This document shows positions 24,590 to 33,382 of a DNA stretch of 64,000 bases, one piece after another (positions within the stretch are counted from its first letter, which is position 1; each line of letters begins with the position of its first letter). Position numbers and translations under genes: made by a program. A model generated the notes under the pieces. It was not told the origin of the DNA. It ran no database searches and saw only the letters and a program-made list of their open reading frames with translations. This DNA is from Planctomycetales bacterium (GTDB taxonomy: Bacteria; Planctomycetota; Planctomycetia; Isosphaerales; Isosphaeraceae): NCBI GenBank assembly GCA_027452145.1, contig DAIDHB010000439.1, positions 34,128-98,127 on the forward strand, given 5' to 3'.

Positions 24590-27500
24590 TCAGCGGCAGG
24601 CTTTCAGGAAGGCGATCAGGTCGGCGAGCTCCTGGGTCGTCAACTGCTGCTCGAGGCCGGCGGGCATGACGGACACCGTGCTGGGCCGCATTTCCTCGAT
24701 CTCGCGGCGGGCGATCCGCTCGAGCTGGTTGGGGCCGGTGGCCAGGATCAGCTCGTCGGCGTCCTCGCCGCGGATCAGGCCGTTGTAGACCTTGCCGTTG
24801 GCGGTCGCGATGGCGACCGGCTCGAAGCTGCGTACCAGGCTGGCGCTGGGGAAGAGGATCGACTCGAGCAGGTCGCGCTCCGCGCGGACCGAGCCGATCC
24901 GGGTGAGGTCCGGGCCGACGTTGCCGCCGCGGTAGCCGATGGCGTGGCACGAGTAGCACGCCGCCTTCTCGGAGTGGAACACGAGCTGCCCGCGGCGGAC
25001 GTCGCCGGCGGCCAGGGTCGGCAGCAACTGCTCGAGCCGGGCCTTCTGCCTTGCGGCGTCGGCGTTGAGGCGGGAATACAGCCGCTCCTCGGCGCGCGAG
25101 CGGACCGAAGGCGGATACTTCGCCAGGTGGGCCTTGATCGCGTCGATCCGGAGCCCGCCGAGCGCCCGAGAGCCGGCGAGGGTATCGACCAGCTTGAGCC
25201 CGAGCGCCTCGCCGTTCGCCTGCTCGAACGCGGCGAGCAGTCGGTCGACCTCGACCGGCCCGGCGGACGCGAGGGTCCCGGCGATTCGATCGAGCTGCGA
25301 TGGCGAGAGCCTGGCCCGCGCCAGGACGTCCGCCGCGGTGGTGCGGTCCGCAACGAGACGATCCGGCCCGACCTGCTCGACGAGGAAGTCGAAGGTCCGC
25401 GGTCCGGGCCGGTCGAGCCCGCCCGGCAGGGCGGCGAGGGCCTGGAGCCGCAGCGGGGCCGGGTTGCCGCCGTCGTCGCCGATCGCCAGCAGTCGCGCGG
25501 ACAGCGTGCGAGCCTCGTCGCTCCCGGGGGCGATCGGCAGTGCGCGGGCGGCGGCGACGACGGCCGGGATGATCGGGTCGCGCGGGTCGCGCCTCGCGGC
25601 GCCGGCCGGCCCGAGCGCGGCGGCCATCGCCGCGACCCACTCGCGCGGTACGGCGCCCGGCTTCAGGCCCGACCGGCCGATCGCGGCCAGGCAGCTCTGT
25701 CGCTCGGCGGGCGTCGCCGAGGGATCGACCAGCCGGCGGGCGAGGAGTTGCTGGATCGGCGCCGCGGCGGCGAACCGGCCGAGCTGGCGATCGAGCTCGG
25801 CGCGGTCGGCCGAGGGCAGGTCGGCGCGCGCCAGGCGAGCTCCGAGAACGTCCGCCAGCTCGGCGGCCCATTCGGGATGCCGGCCAACGATCCACGACGC
25901 GGCTTCCTTGAGCCCGGGGTCGGCATCAGCCATCCGGGCCGCCGCGAGTCGGGCGTCGAGCCCGCCGCCGTCCATCTGGTCCAGCGCGATCATCGACGAG
26001 CGGCGGGTCGCCGCGGACGGCGCCTCGAGCCCGCGCCGGGTGGATGCCGGGTCGTCGATCTCGATCAGGGCATAGGTGACCGAGTGCTCCATGATGCGAT
26101 CGGAGGCCCTCGCCGCGGCCGACAGGAGTGCGGGGACCGCCGAGCGGTCGCCGAGTCGCCCCAGGGCCTCGGCCGAGGCCCGCGCGGCCGGCGCCGGGCC
26201 CGACTCGAGCAGGGCGATCAGGCCGGCCGTCGCCTCGCGATCACGCCACAGCCCGGCGGCATGCGCGGCGGCCTGGCGGACGTCCGGATCGGGATCGCGC
26301 AGCGCCCGGCGCACGATGACTCGGGCGCGGGGATGGTCGATCCGGCAGGCCGTCCAGACAACGCCGAGCCGCCCGGCCGCACCCCGCGCCGTGTTCGCCG
26401 GCGTCTCCCCGATCCGTGCTTCCAGCGCATCGAGGGCCGGCTCGCCGCGCGCCGCGAGCGCCCGCATGGCCCGGGCGCGCACCGCGGGGCGTGCGTCATC
26501 CAGCCGGCGCACCAGCTCGGCCGGCGGCGCGTCGTCCCACGCGAGATCCAGCCCGCGCGGATCGGCCGGGCGGGCGGCGCCCTCGCGGCGCACGCGGTAG
26601 ATCGCACCCAGGATATCGGGCTTCTGGAGCTGCGACGTGGGGCAGCACAGCTTGTACCAGCCGCCGGTGTCGACGATCAGCAGGCTGCCGTCGGCGTCCT
26701 CCACGATGTCGGTGGGGTGGAAGTCCAGGTCGGCGCTGGTGACGAAATCCTCGTCGCGGGTCGCGAAGCTGGAGCCCTGGGGCGTCAGGGCATGGCGGCC
26801 GACCTTGTGCAGGTTGAAGTAACAGGCGAAGAGGTTGTCGCGATAACCCGGTCCGAGGGCGTCCGACTCGTACCGCGCCAGGCCGCAGGGCGCGGCCGGC
26901 CCCATGTGCAGCAGGACCGGCATCACGTCCGGTCCCGTCCACTTGTGCGCGGGCTCGTAGATGGGCTCGTGCGTCTTGCCATAGATGCCACCGTAGATGG
27001 CGTGGATCAGCCCGTCGCGATGGCCGCCGCCGGGGTGGACGAGGAACGTGGTGGTGAAGATCCGCTCGCCTGCGGGGGTGAAAACGACATCCACGGGATT
27101 GTCCATGCCGCCCGTCATGACGGGCTCGATCGCGCTGCCGTCGGGCCGGCAGCGGAAGATATGCGCGGCGCGGGTGGAAAACGGCTTGTGCCCGGGCCGC
27201 TCGTAGGTCTGGCGGGCGAATGCCCCCTTGCACCAGTAGATCCAGCCGTCCGGGCCAGGATAGGGCCCATGCAGGTCGTTGGCGCAGCCGGTGAGCGTAC
27301 CGCCGCGGAACCACTCCTCGCGGCGGTCGGCGACGCCGTCGCCATCGGTGTCGGTAAGTTTCCAGATCGACGGCGGGGCGGCGACGTAGAGCGAGCCGTC
27401 GAGCCACATCGTCCCCTCGGGGAACATCATGCGGTCGGCGAAGACGACGCGTTTGTCGAATTTACCGTCACGATCGGTGTCCTCCAGGCGTAGGATCCGG

Positions 27501-27817
27501 TGTGGCCGCTCGGCCAGTTGTTTCTGGACGTTGTCATTCGAGCCCGAGGAATCGGCGACGTAAAGATGCCCGCGATCGTCGAAAGCGACGGTGATCGGCC
27601 GCTCGACCAGCGGCGGCCCGGCGGCCTGCTCGATGACGAGGCCGTCCGGGACGCGGAACGTCTTCGTCCCGACGCGAACCTCGCCGGCATCGGCGGCGGC
27701 TGCGCCGAGAAGGCTGATCGCCGTCGCCACCAGGCCGGGAACGACCCGGGCCGCCGTCCGGCGCCATCCGATCGGGCGGAAATCCCGGGCGCGACGCTCG
27801 CTCCGCATGCTCTTCAT
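24590..27817 (-). CDS. PVC-type haem-binding CxxCH protein (membrane-bound dehydrogenase plus HEAT plus cytochrome c)
   Basis: A 1075-residue exported protein. After a signal peptide (about 25-45), residues about 50-430 form a propeller of the PVC membrane-bound dehydrogenase type (PITVAFDDRGHLYVADSSG, LTDTDGDGVADRREEWF, GGMDNPVDVVFTPAGERIF). HEAT-like repeats follow at about 450-900. The C-terminus is a cytochrome c domain with the haem motif ACYSCHAIGYRGGNVGPDL near residue 950. Such proteins are thought to oxidise sugars or other carbon compounds in the periplasm and pass electrons to the haem. The ATG at 27817 has the ribosome site GAGGAGC. It diverges from the small membrane protein at 28304. 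Confidence 0.9.
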   Translation of the reverse strand: MKSMRSERRARDFRPIGWRRTAARVVPGLVATAISLLGAAAADAGEVRVGTKTFRVPDGLVIEQAAGPPLVERPITVAFDDRGHLYVADSSGSNDNVQKQLAERPHRILRLEDTDRDGKFDKRVVFADRMMFPEGTMWLDGSLYVAAPPSIWKLTDTDGDGVADRREEWFRGGTLTGCANDLHGPYPGPDGWIYWCKGAFARQTYERPGHKPFSTRAAHIFRCRPDGSAIEPVMTGGMDNPVDVVFTPAGERIFTTTFLVHPGGGHRDGLIHAIYGGIYGKTHEPIYEPAHKWTGPDVMPVLLHMGPAAPCGLARYESDALGPGYRDNLFACYFNLHKVGRHALTPQGSSFATRDEDFVTSADLDFHPTDIVEDADGSLLIVDTGGWYKLCCPTSQLQKPDILGAIYRVRREGAARPADPRGLDLAWDDAPPAELVRRLDDARPAVRARAMRALAARGEPALDALEARIGETPANTARGAAGRLGVVWTACRIDHPRARVIVRRALRDPDPDVRQAAAHAAGLWRDREATAGLIALLESGPAPAARASAEALGRLGDRSAVPALLSAAARASDRIMEHSVTYALIEIDDPASTRRGLEAPSAATRRSSMIALDQMDGGGLDARLAAARMADADPGLKEAASWIVGRHPEWAAELADVLGARLARADLPSADRAELDRQLGRFAAAAPIQQLLARRLVDPSATPAERQSCLAAIGRSGLKPGAVPREWVAAMAAALGPAGAARRDPRDPIIPAVVAAARALPIAPGSDEARTLSARLLAIGDDGGNPAPLRLQALAALPGGLDRPGPRTFDFLVEQVGPDRLVADRTTAADVLARARLSPSQLDRIAGTLASAGPVEVDRLLAAFEQANGEALGLKLVDTLAGSRALGGLRIDAIKAHLAKYPPSVRSRAEERLYSRLNADAARQKARLEQLLPTLAAGDVRRGQLVFHSEKAACYSCHAIGYRGGNVGPDLTRIGSVRAERDLLESILFPSASLVRSFEPVAIATANGKVYNGLIRGEDADELILATGPNQLERIARREIEEMRPSTVSVMPAGLEQQLTTQELADLIAFLKACR

Positions 27818-28303
27818 CGTGCAGCTCCTCTGGTGGACGGATTCGCGATGTCTGGCTGCGACCGATCGCGGTCGCCTCGCGGTGCGTTGATTTCGGGAAA
27901 CGATCGAACCCGAAGCGGCAACTCCGTCGTCATACATTATGACGGAACCTGGCGCGGACAAAATCCGAGAAATCAACTAGGGTTGCGTGGCGGCATCGCA
28001 TGCCGGCGCCTGGAAGCGGCCGGTGAAAGCGGGGTCGCGGCGGGATCGTGGGTGGCGGAATCCTCGGACTCTGGAATCGAATCTGCTTGTAGGAGAACCA
28101 TGACCGCGTAAGACACATGCTCGCCCGGCCCGATCTGGTCCCGCGTGCCCCGCCGCGACGGCGGATGGCTGGGGTCCGTTCGGCGGGGCGATCCGGATGA
28201 GGGGCACACGAGACGTGGCCGAAGTGCGGTGATCGGCGTACATATGGTGTCACGCCGCCGCCGCCGGGCCCACGATGAGGATATGCAGAGGAGGCGAACG
28301 GAC
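27818..28303. other. Divergent intergenic region
   Basis: A 486-base region between the start of the PVC CxxCH gene and a small membrane protein gene. It contains a 17-base palindrome (27928-27944) within its most AT-rich part. No gene can be supported on either strand; the open frames are Arg/Pro-rich. Confidence 0.4.
27928..27944. promoter_or_regulatory. Candidate operator palindrome
   Basis: CGTCATACATTATGACG has perfect 7-base arms around a 3-base centre. It is 111 bases upstream of the PVC CxxCH start codon, in an AT-rich island of a GC-rich region, which fits a dimeric regulator site. The regulator is unknown. Confidence 0.35.
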
Positions 28304-28486
28304 ATGCGGCAGTTCGGAGATACACTGGTCTGGCTGGGACTGATCCTGGTGGTCGCGGCGGTGGTGTACTTCACGCCTCGCCTGGCGAGCTACGTCTCGA
28401 GGATCGATCGGCAAGATGGATCGGACCGGGTCGTCTGGCGCTCGCCCATCGGGGTTCTCGAGACGACGGGCGGCGACGGCCTGTAA
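28304..28486 (+). CDS. Small single-TM membrane protein (60 aa)
   Basis: A 60-residue product starting at the ATG at 28304 with the ribosome site GAGGAGGCGAACGGAC. Residues about 8-26 (LVWLGLILVVAAVVYFTPR) form one membrane span; the tail VVWRSPIGVLETTGG is conserved-looking and short. It resembles small DUF2905-like membrane proteins in size and layout, but I do not claim that family. The gene is isolated, convergent with the Tat aldo/keto reductase gene across a long hairpin. Confidence 0.6.
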   Translation: MRQFGDTLVWLGLILVVAAVVYFTPRLASYVSRIDRQDGSDRVVWRSPIGVLETTGGDGL

Positions 28487-28615
28487 ACCGGTCGACTCGT
28501 TGCCATCGACCGGGCCGACGAGTTCGGGCGCGAGGCGGGGATGCCCGCCGGCCGCGCCACGCCGTTTTGGCTCGCATCGTCCCGGGATGGGATCGCGTCG
28601 CTTCGCCCTGGGGAT

Positions 28616-28669
28616 CGTCGTATCGGGTCGGGATCGGCCCACGGGGGCCGGGGCCGGCCCGATACGACG
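28616..28669. terminator. Long hairpin between convergent genes
   Basis: CGTCGTATCGGGTCGG at 28616-28631 pairs with CCGGCCCGATACGACG at 28654-28669, sixteen pairs with one G-U wobble, and a 22-base GC-rich loop. It lies between the stop codons of two convergent genes. There is no U-tract, so termination is a guess based on position. Confidence 0.45.
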
Positions 28670-28711
28670 TTGGCGGCAAGCGGCAATCGCCTCGCCTGGC
28701 GTCGCCTCGCG

Positions 28712-29623
28712 TCAGCGCCTGAGGGCGGCCAGCGCGTCGGAGGTCCTCTTCAGGATGTCGTCGACCTGCTCGGTCGACTCGAAGCCGATGATGAACGCGT
28801 CGACCGTGCCGAGGCCCAGCACGTAGCGCAGCGAGGCGTCCTTCCGCTCGGGAGTCTTGATCCGGCCCTCGCCCAGGATCTTCATCCCGACAACCCCCTT
28901 GCCGGCCGAATGCATCTCCTCCAGGACCGACGCGACCTCGTCGGGCTTCCTGTCGTCCATGATGAGGCCTTCGGGGTTGATCCGTGCGAGGTCCACCTCG
29001 ACGAACGGGTCCTTCGCCGAGGTTCGCAGCGGGTCCATGCCGTGGCAGCTCGTGCCGTGGGCGCGGATGATCTTCTCCTCCTTGGCCCTGCGGAGGTAGT
29101 CCATCGAGCCGGTGTGGTCGTGGGGCCAGCCGGACTTCTGCATGCAGTGCAGCAGGACGATGTCGATGTACTCGACGCCCAGCTCGAGGCGGTAGCGCTC
29201 GAGGTGGCTGCGGGCATCGGCGAGGTTGGTGGCGTGGGTCTTGGTCTGGATCACATAGTTCTCGCGCGGGACGCCCTTGAGGGCCTCGCGGAGGTACACG
29301 TGCGAGCCGTACTGGTCGGCCACGTCGAAGAAGCAGACGCCCTGGTCCAGGGCGTGGCGGACGACCTTGCGGAAGCCCTTGATGCCCAGCCGGGTCTGGT
29401 TGCTCGCCTGGCCCGAGCCGATGCTGCCGGTGCCCATGCCGACGAGCGAGACCTGGATGCCGGTCTTGCCCAGCGTGACCTTGTCGCTGGGGTTCCTGGG
29501 CAGCGCGTTGCGCGGATAGGCTGCGGACGCGGTCCCCGTCGCGGATGCCGCGGCGATCGAGGCCACGGTCGCGGCGGCCGTCGCCTGCGTCACGAAGTCG
29601 CGGCGATTGAGCGGAGGTGTCAT
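28712..29623 (-). CDS. Tat-exported aldo/keto reductase
   Basis: A 303-residue aldo/keto reductase with a Tat signal: LNRRDFVTQATAAATVASIA near residues 5-24 and cleavage near ASAAYP. Catalytic residues are seen in FFDVADQYG (Asp, Tyr), VIQTKTHA (Lys) and DIVLLHCMQ (His). It differs from the cytoplasmic enzyme at 4213 in its export signal and shorter length. An exported NAD(P)H enzyme is unusual; Tat export would carry it folded with its cofactor. Proteins of this kind are common in planctomycetes and their substrates are unknown. Confidence 0.88.
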   Translation of the reverse strand: MTPPLNRRDFVTQATAAATVASIAAASATGTASAAYPRNALPRNPSDKVTLGKTGIQVSLVGMGTGSIGSGQASNQTRLGIKGFRKVVRHALDQGVCFFDVADQYGSHVYLREALKGVPRENYVIQTKTHATNLADARSHLERYRLELGVEYIDIVLLHCMQKSGWPHDHTGSMDYLRRAKEEKIIRAHGTSCHGMDPLRTSAKDPFVEVDLARINPEGLIMDDRKPDEVASVLEEMHSAGKGVVGMKILGEGRIKTPERKDASLRYVLGLGTVDAFIIGFESTEQVDDILKRTSDALAALRR

Positions 29624-29831
29624 CGGGTCGGTCCTCCCTTCCGAGGTCGGCGGTAGAAAGTGGCAGTCGACAGTGGACGGGCCGATGCGGCCGAACGTCG
29701 CGGCCCGCGCCCCGGGGGCGACGGCCTTCAGCAGGCAATTCTAGCGGCGTCATCGCCATGCTACCATAGCCCATCGGCGGCGGGCGGGCCGGGAACGTCG
29801 CGGTCGGGCCGGGGTAGGGGAGGATGCGGGC

Positions 29832-30428
29832 GTGTTCACGGGGCTGGTCGAGGCGCTGGGGCGGATCGAGCGGGTCGAGCCGGAGGGCGCGGGATGCCGG
29901 CTGGCGATCCGGTGGGACGAGCTGACGGAGAATGACCCCTTCAAACTGGGTGAGAGCGTGGCGGTCAACGGCTGCTGCCTGACGGTCGTCACGGCCGATC
30001 ACGGGCTATTCGAGGTCCAGGCCGGGCCCGAGACCCTCGCGCGCACCAACCTGGGGGCCCGGCGCGCCGGCGACCGGGTGAATCTCGAACGGGCGCTGCG
30101 GGTCGGCGACCGGCTCGGCGGGCACTTCGTCCAGGGGCACGTCGACACGACGGCGACCCTGGGCGAGCGGCGTCCTGAGGGCGAATGGGAGTTCCTCGCC
30201 TTCGCCATCGGCCGCGAGTGGGACCCGCTGCTGGTCCCCAAGGGCTCGATCGCTGTCGACGGTGTTAGCCTGACGCTGGTGACCGTCGAGCCGGGCGGGT
30301 TTTCGGTGATGCTGATCCCGCACACGCTGGCCGCGACGACGCTGGGGCTCCTCCGGCCCGGCGATGCCGTCAACATCGAGGCCGACATGCTCGCCAAGCA
30401 CGTCCAGAAGCTCGTGCGAGGCGGATGA
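29832..30428 (+). CDS. ribE: Riboflavin synthase alpha subunit
   Basis: A 198-residue riboflavin synthase that dismutates two 6,7-dimethyl-8-ribityllumazine molecules to riboflavin. It starts with GTG and MFTGLVEALGRIE, the diagnostic N-terminus. The two lumazine-binding domains repeat: GESVAVNGCCLTVV, FVQGHVDTT in the first, and KGSIAVDGVSLTLV and MLIPHTLAATTL in the second. Length fits the family. The stop codon overlaps the start of rsmA (ATGA at 30425-30428), so both are translated from one mRNA. No ribB, ribD or ribH gene is next to it, and I see no FMN riboswitch upstream. Confidence 0.95.
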   Translation: MFTGLVEALGRIERVEPEGAGCRLAIRWDELTENDPFKLGESVAVNGCCLTVVTADHGLFEVQAGPETLARTNLGARRAGDRVNLERALRVGDRLGGHFVQGHVDTTATLGERRPEGEWEFLAFAIGREWDPLLVPKGSIAVDGVSLTLVTVEPGGFSVMLIPHTLAATTLGLLRPGDAVNIEADMLAKHVQKLVRGG

Positions 30429-31423
30429 GGCTCCATTCATATCTCTTTTGTGAACTACTCATGCCGCCGATCCGACAGACCCAGTCTTACCTCCGAAGCC
30501 TCTTCGCCCAGCGGGGCGTTGCGCCGCAACGGCGGCTGGGGCAGAACTTCCTGATCGACCTGAATATCCACGAGGTGATCGTCAAGGCGGCGGCCGTCGG
30601 GCCGGGCGACGTGATCCTCGAGGTCGGGCCGGGTGCCGGTGCGCTCACGGCGCGGATGGCGTCGCTGGGCGCCGCCGTGGTGGCCGTGGACGTCGATCCG
30701 GCGATGGTGCGGCTCACGACCGAGGCCGTCGCGGGGCTGCCCAACGTGAAGGTGCTCGAGCGCGATGCGCTGGCCGGCAAGCACAAGCTCGACCCCGAGG
30801 TGCTCGACGCCGTCCGCTCGGGCCTGGCCGCCGGGCCCGATCGGCAATTCAAGCTCGTCGCGAACCTGCCCTATAACATCGCCACGCCCCTGATCACCAA
30901 CCTGCTGGTGAACCCCGAGCTACGCCCGGCGTTGATGGTGGTGACAATCCAGCGCGAGCTGGCCGACCGGCTGATCGCGCCGGCCTCGAGCGCCGCCTAC
31001 GGCGCGGTCTCCGTCGTGGTGCAGGCGCTCGCCGAGGTCTCGATCGTGCGGACGCTGCCGCCTTCGGTGTTCTGGCCGCGCCCGAAGGTCGAGTCGGCCG
31101 TCGTGTCGGTCCGGCCCGATGAGGCCCGGCGCGCGGCGGTGGGCGACGTCGCGTGGTTCCACGCGCTGGTCCGCCGGGTGTTCCTCCACCGCCGCAAGTT
31201 CATCCGCCACGTCCTGGCCGGGATGTGGCCGGACCGCTGGACCAAGGCCGAGGTCGACGCGTGGCTCGAGTCGCAGGGTTTGAGCGGCCAGCTCCGCCCG
31301 GAGGCGCTCGACATCGAGGATTACATCACGCTGGCGCACGCCCTGGCCGCGCGGTTCGCCGACCCGGCCGAGGATCCGGGCGAGGACCCTGCTGAGGACC
31401 CGAGCGAAGCGGACGACGATTAG
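30425..31423 (+). CDS. rsmA: 16S rRNA dimethyladenosine transferase RsmA/KsgA
   Basis: A 332-residue SAM-dependent enzyme that dimethylates two adenines near the 3' end of 16S rRNA. The signature is clear: RLGQNFLIDLNI at about residues 37-48, SAM loop ILEVGPGAGALTARM, and the catalytic motif LVANLPYNIATPL. The C-terminal domain has SVFWPRPKVESAVV. A low-complexity acidic tail (EDPGEDPAEDPSEADDD) is an unusual extension. The start at 30425 overlaps the ribE stop and has GAGG upstream; an ATG at 30461 lacks a ribosome site but would give a more typical N-terminus. Confidence 0.93.
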   Translation: MRLHSYLFCELLMPPIRQTQSYLRSLFAQRGVAPQRRLGQNFLIDLNIHEVIVKAAAVGPGDVILEVGPGAGALTARMASLGAAVVAVDVDPAMVRLTTEAVAGLPNVKVLERDALAGKHKLDPEVLDAVRSGLAAGPDRQFKLVANLPYNIATPLITNLLVNPELRPALMVVTIQRELADRLIAPASSAAYGAVSVVVQALAEVSIVRTLPPSVFWPRPKVESAVVSVRPDEARRAAVGDVAWFHALVRRVFLHRRKFIRHVLAGMWPDRWTKAEVDAWLESQGLSGQLRPEALDIEDYITLAHALAARFADPAEDPGEDPAEDPSEADDD

Positions 31424-31508
31424 CGGCGGGGCGACGCAGTCGTCGTCTCGTACTGCGGCTGCGGCGGCCCGATCGGGAAGGTTCGATCGATCGCGTCGCG
31501 GCGCCCCA

Positions 31509-32675
31509 TTATCCCTGGACGGGCTGAGTACGGTGTAGCCGATCCGCCAGGACGCGGGAAGGATGGGCGTCAACGGGCGCGGGGCTCGCCGGTGCCGCAG
31601 TGATCGGCTCGTTCGCCGCGCTCGCGCGGGCCGACCGCTGGATCAAGGCCCCGGCCGCGCCGGCGACCAGGTGCTGGACCATGTTGTAGAAGATGATCGG
31701 CACCATGACGGCCGGGTGATCGGCGAGCGCCATCGAGGCGAGCACCAGCCCAGTGCCGTTGTTGTTCATCCCCAGGGCGAACATGAGCGCGATCCGCTGA
31801 TCGCGTCCGGCGCCGAGCACGCGGGCGATGACCCAGCCGACCACGAAGGCCAGCACGCACAGCGATGTCACCACGGCCAGCGTGACGGTGAGGAAGTCGA
31901 GGTCGGGATGCGCGATCGCCTGGGGCAGCGAGATCGCCGCGTTGGAGTAGTTGAGCGCCAGCAGGACCAGCGAGTTGATCACCTTCAGGTGCGGCTTGAT
32001 CGCGCCGACGCGATGAGGTCCCAGGGCGCGGCCGACGAGGATTCCCAGCACCGATGGCGCCAGCACACCGATCGCCAGGAACGACCCGGTATGTCCCGAG
32101 GCCAGCTCGTGCAGGTCCTCGCCGTAGTCGCCGATCGCCACGAAGCCCACCGCGTGCAGCGCCATCGGCGTCAGGAGCGGGCTGAGGAACGTCGAGCCCA
32201 GCACGAGGCCGAGGCTCAGCGGCATGTCGCCGTCGGCATTTTGCGACCACGCAGTGGACGACCCGGCGATCGGCATCGAGGCGATCAGGGCCAGGCCGAC
32301 CAGCAGGTTCTGGGTCTCGTCCAGGTTGTGCCACCAGGTCATCCACCACGAGACGGCGAGGATGAAGACGATCGGGAAGAACACGTTGGCCGCCAGTCCG
32401 GTCCCGAGCATCCGGGGCCGTCGGACCAGCCCGCCAAGCTGCGAAAGCCGTACGTTGAGCCCAGCGTTGAACAGCAGGCAGGCCAGCATGAGGAAGGGCA
32501 GCGACGCCTCGGTCCGGATCGGGCCCACGCCAACCCGGCCGAGCGTCAGCGAACGCATTCCCAGCCCGGGCCCCGGCCAGAGTGCCGCCGCGGCATACGA
32601 CGCGAACAGCAGCGCCAGGAAATGCCGGCCCAGGAACCCCGCGATCCGCGCCATCGGACGTCCGTGGTCGTCCAT
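31509..32675 (-). CDS. Bile acid:sodium symporter family transporter
   Basis: A 388-residue integral membrane protein with about nine or ten hydrophobic spans, for example HFLALLFASYAAAALWPG, FLMLACLLFNAGLNVRL, NVFFPIVFILAVSWWM and VTLAVVTSLCVLAFVVGWVI. The segments IASMPIAGSSTAWSQNADGD and ALGMNNNGTGLVLASMA are the two crossing motifs of the BASS/SBF family, which co-transports organic anions with sodium. The substrate is unknown. The ATG at 32675 follows AGGGGGACAATC, and the upstream frame is not protein-like. It is convergent with rsmA. Confidence 0.85.
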   Translation of the reverse strand: MDDHGRPMARIAGFLGRHFLALLFASYAAAALWPGPGLGMRSLTLGRVGVGPIRTEASLPFLMLACLLFNAGLNVRLSQLGGLVRRPRMLGTGLAANVFFPIVFILAVSWWMTWWHNLDETQNLLVGLALIASMPIAGSSTAWSQNADGDMPLSLGLVLGSTFLSPLLTPMALHAVGFVAIGDYGEDLHELASGHTGSFLAIGVLAPSVLGILVGRALGPHRVGAIKPHLKVINSLVLLALNYSNAAISLPQAIAHPDLDFLTVTLAVVTSLCVLAFVVGWVIARVLGAGRDQRIALMFALGMNNNGTGLVLASMALADHPAVMVPIIFYNMVQHLVAGAAGALIQRSARASAANEPITAAPASPAPVDAHPSRVLADRLHRTQPVQG

Positions 32676-32984
32676 GATTGTCCCCCTGAATGTTGATGCT
32701 ATTCCGACGCGGCCCGGGCCGATGCGGCGTGGCGCGAGGAATGTTCTAGCAAGCGCGATACCCGACTGACCGTTCCTCGCGAGCCAGCCTGAGCCAGGCC
32801 CCGGGCGTCGTCCGCCATCGCGGTCCCGGCCTGGGTCTGAGTCTTTATACGGGCGGAACATGATCCGGAGGTCAGGCCCGGATAAAATCGAGTTCATCGA
32901 GGGTCGCCGCGCCGCGACCGTGGCGGGGAAGGGTCAGCGGGGCGGCCGGTCCGTGGGCGCCCGAAGGATCAGGAGGGTAAGTAC
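32676..32984. other. Divergent intergenic region
   Basis: A 309-base gap between the transporter start and a small coiled-coil protein start. It should hold both promoters. A GTCTTTATACGGGCGG stretch near 32840-32855 and AAAATCG near 32885 are the only AT-rich points; no palindrome or RNA element is clear. Confidence 0.35.
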
Positions 32985-33248
32985 TTGGAAGCGGAATCAT
33001 CCCGAGGGGAAGGGCAAGGGAGCGACCCGAGCGCCGACGGCGAGCCCGCGAGCTTCGACCAGATGCTCGAGCGGGCGCGCCGGCTGGTCGCGCTCGAGCT
33101 CGACCTGGCCGAGACGCGCCGCCGCCTCGCCGAGGACAACCTGAAGATCACCGAGGCCCAGCTCGAGCTGGCCGAGCGGCAGATCGCCGACCTCAAGGCC
33201 GAGAACGATCGCCTGCGCGGCGAGATCGAGGCGCTGCGCCTCGGCTGA
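32985..33248 (+). CDS. Small coiled-coil protein
   Basis: An 87-residue protein with a TTG start at 32985, supported by the ribosome site AGGAGGGTAAGTAC. After an acidic, Ser-rich N-terminus of about 22 residues the rest is one helix with heptads: LELDLAETRRRLAEDNLKIT and AERQIADLKAENDRLRGEIE. It should dimerise through this coil. No DNA-binding or membrane part is present. Function unknown. Confidence 0.65.
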   Translation: MEAESSRGEGQGSDPSADGEPASFDQMLERARRLVALELDLAETRRRLAEDNLKITEAQLELAERQIADLKAENDRLRGEIEALRLG

Positions 33249-33382
33249 GCCGAGGATCGCGGGCGCGAGTCTCCGCGATCCCGGCACGACCTGAAGCCTG
33301 TCCCGGAAGTCTTCGAGAACCTCTTGTCGGGTGGGCGATGCCTGTCCGACGTCATCAAAAACCGCCGAGCGGGGAGAGATTC

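Noticed and set aside
24413..27493. A 1026-codon open frame on the plus strand
   Set aside because: It is antisense to the PVC CxxCH protein, which has a signal peptide and a haem motif. The translation is repetitive Arg/Gly/Ala.
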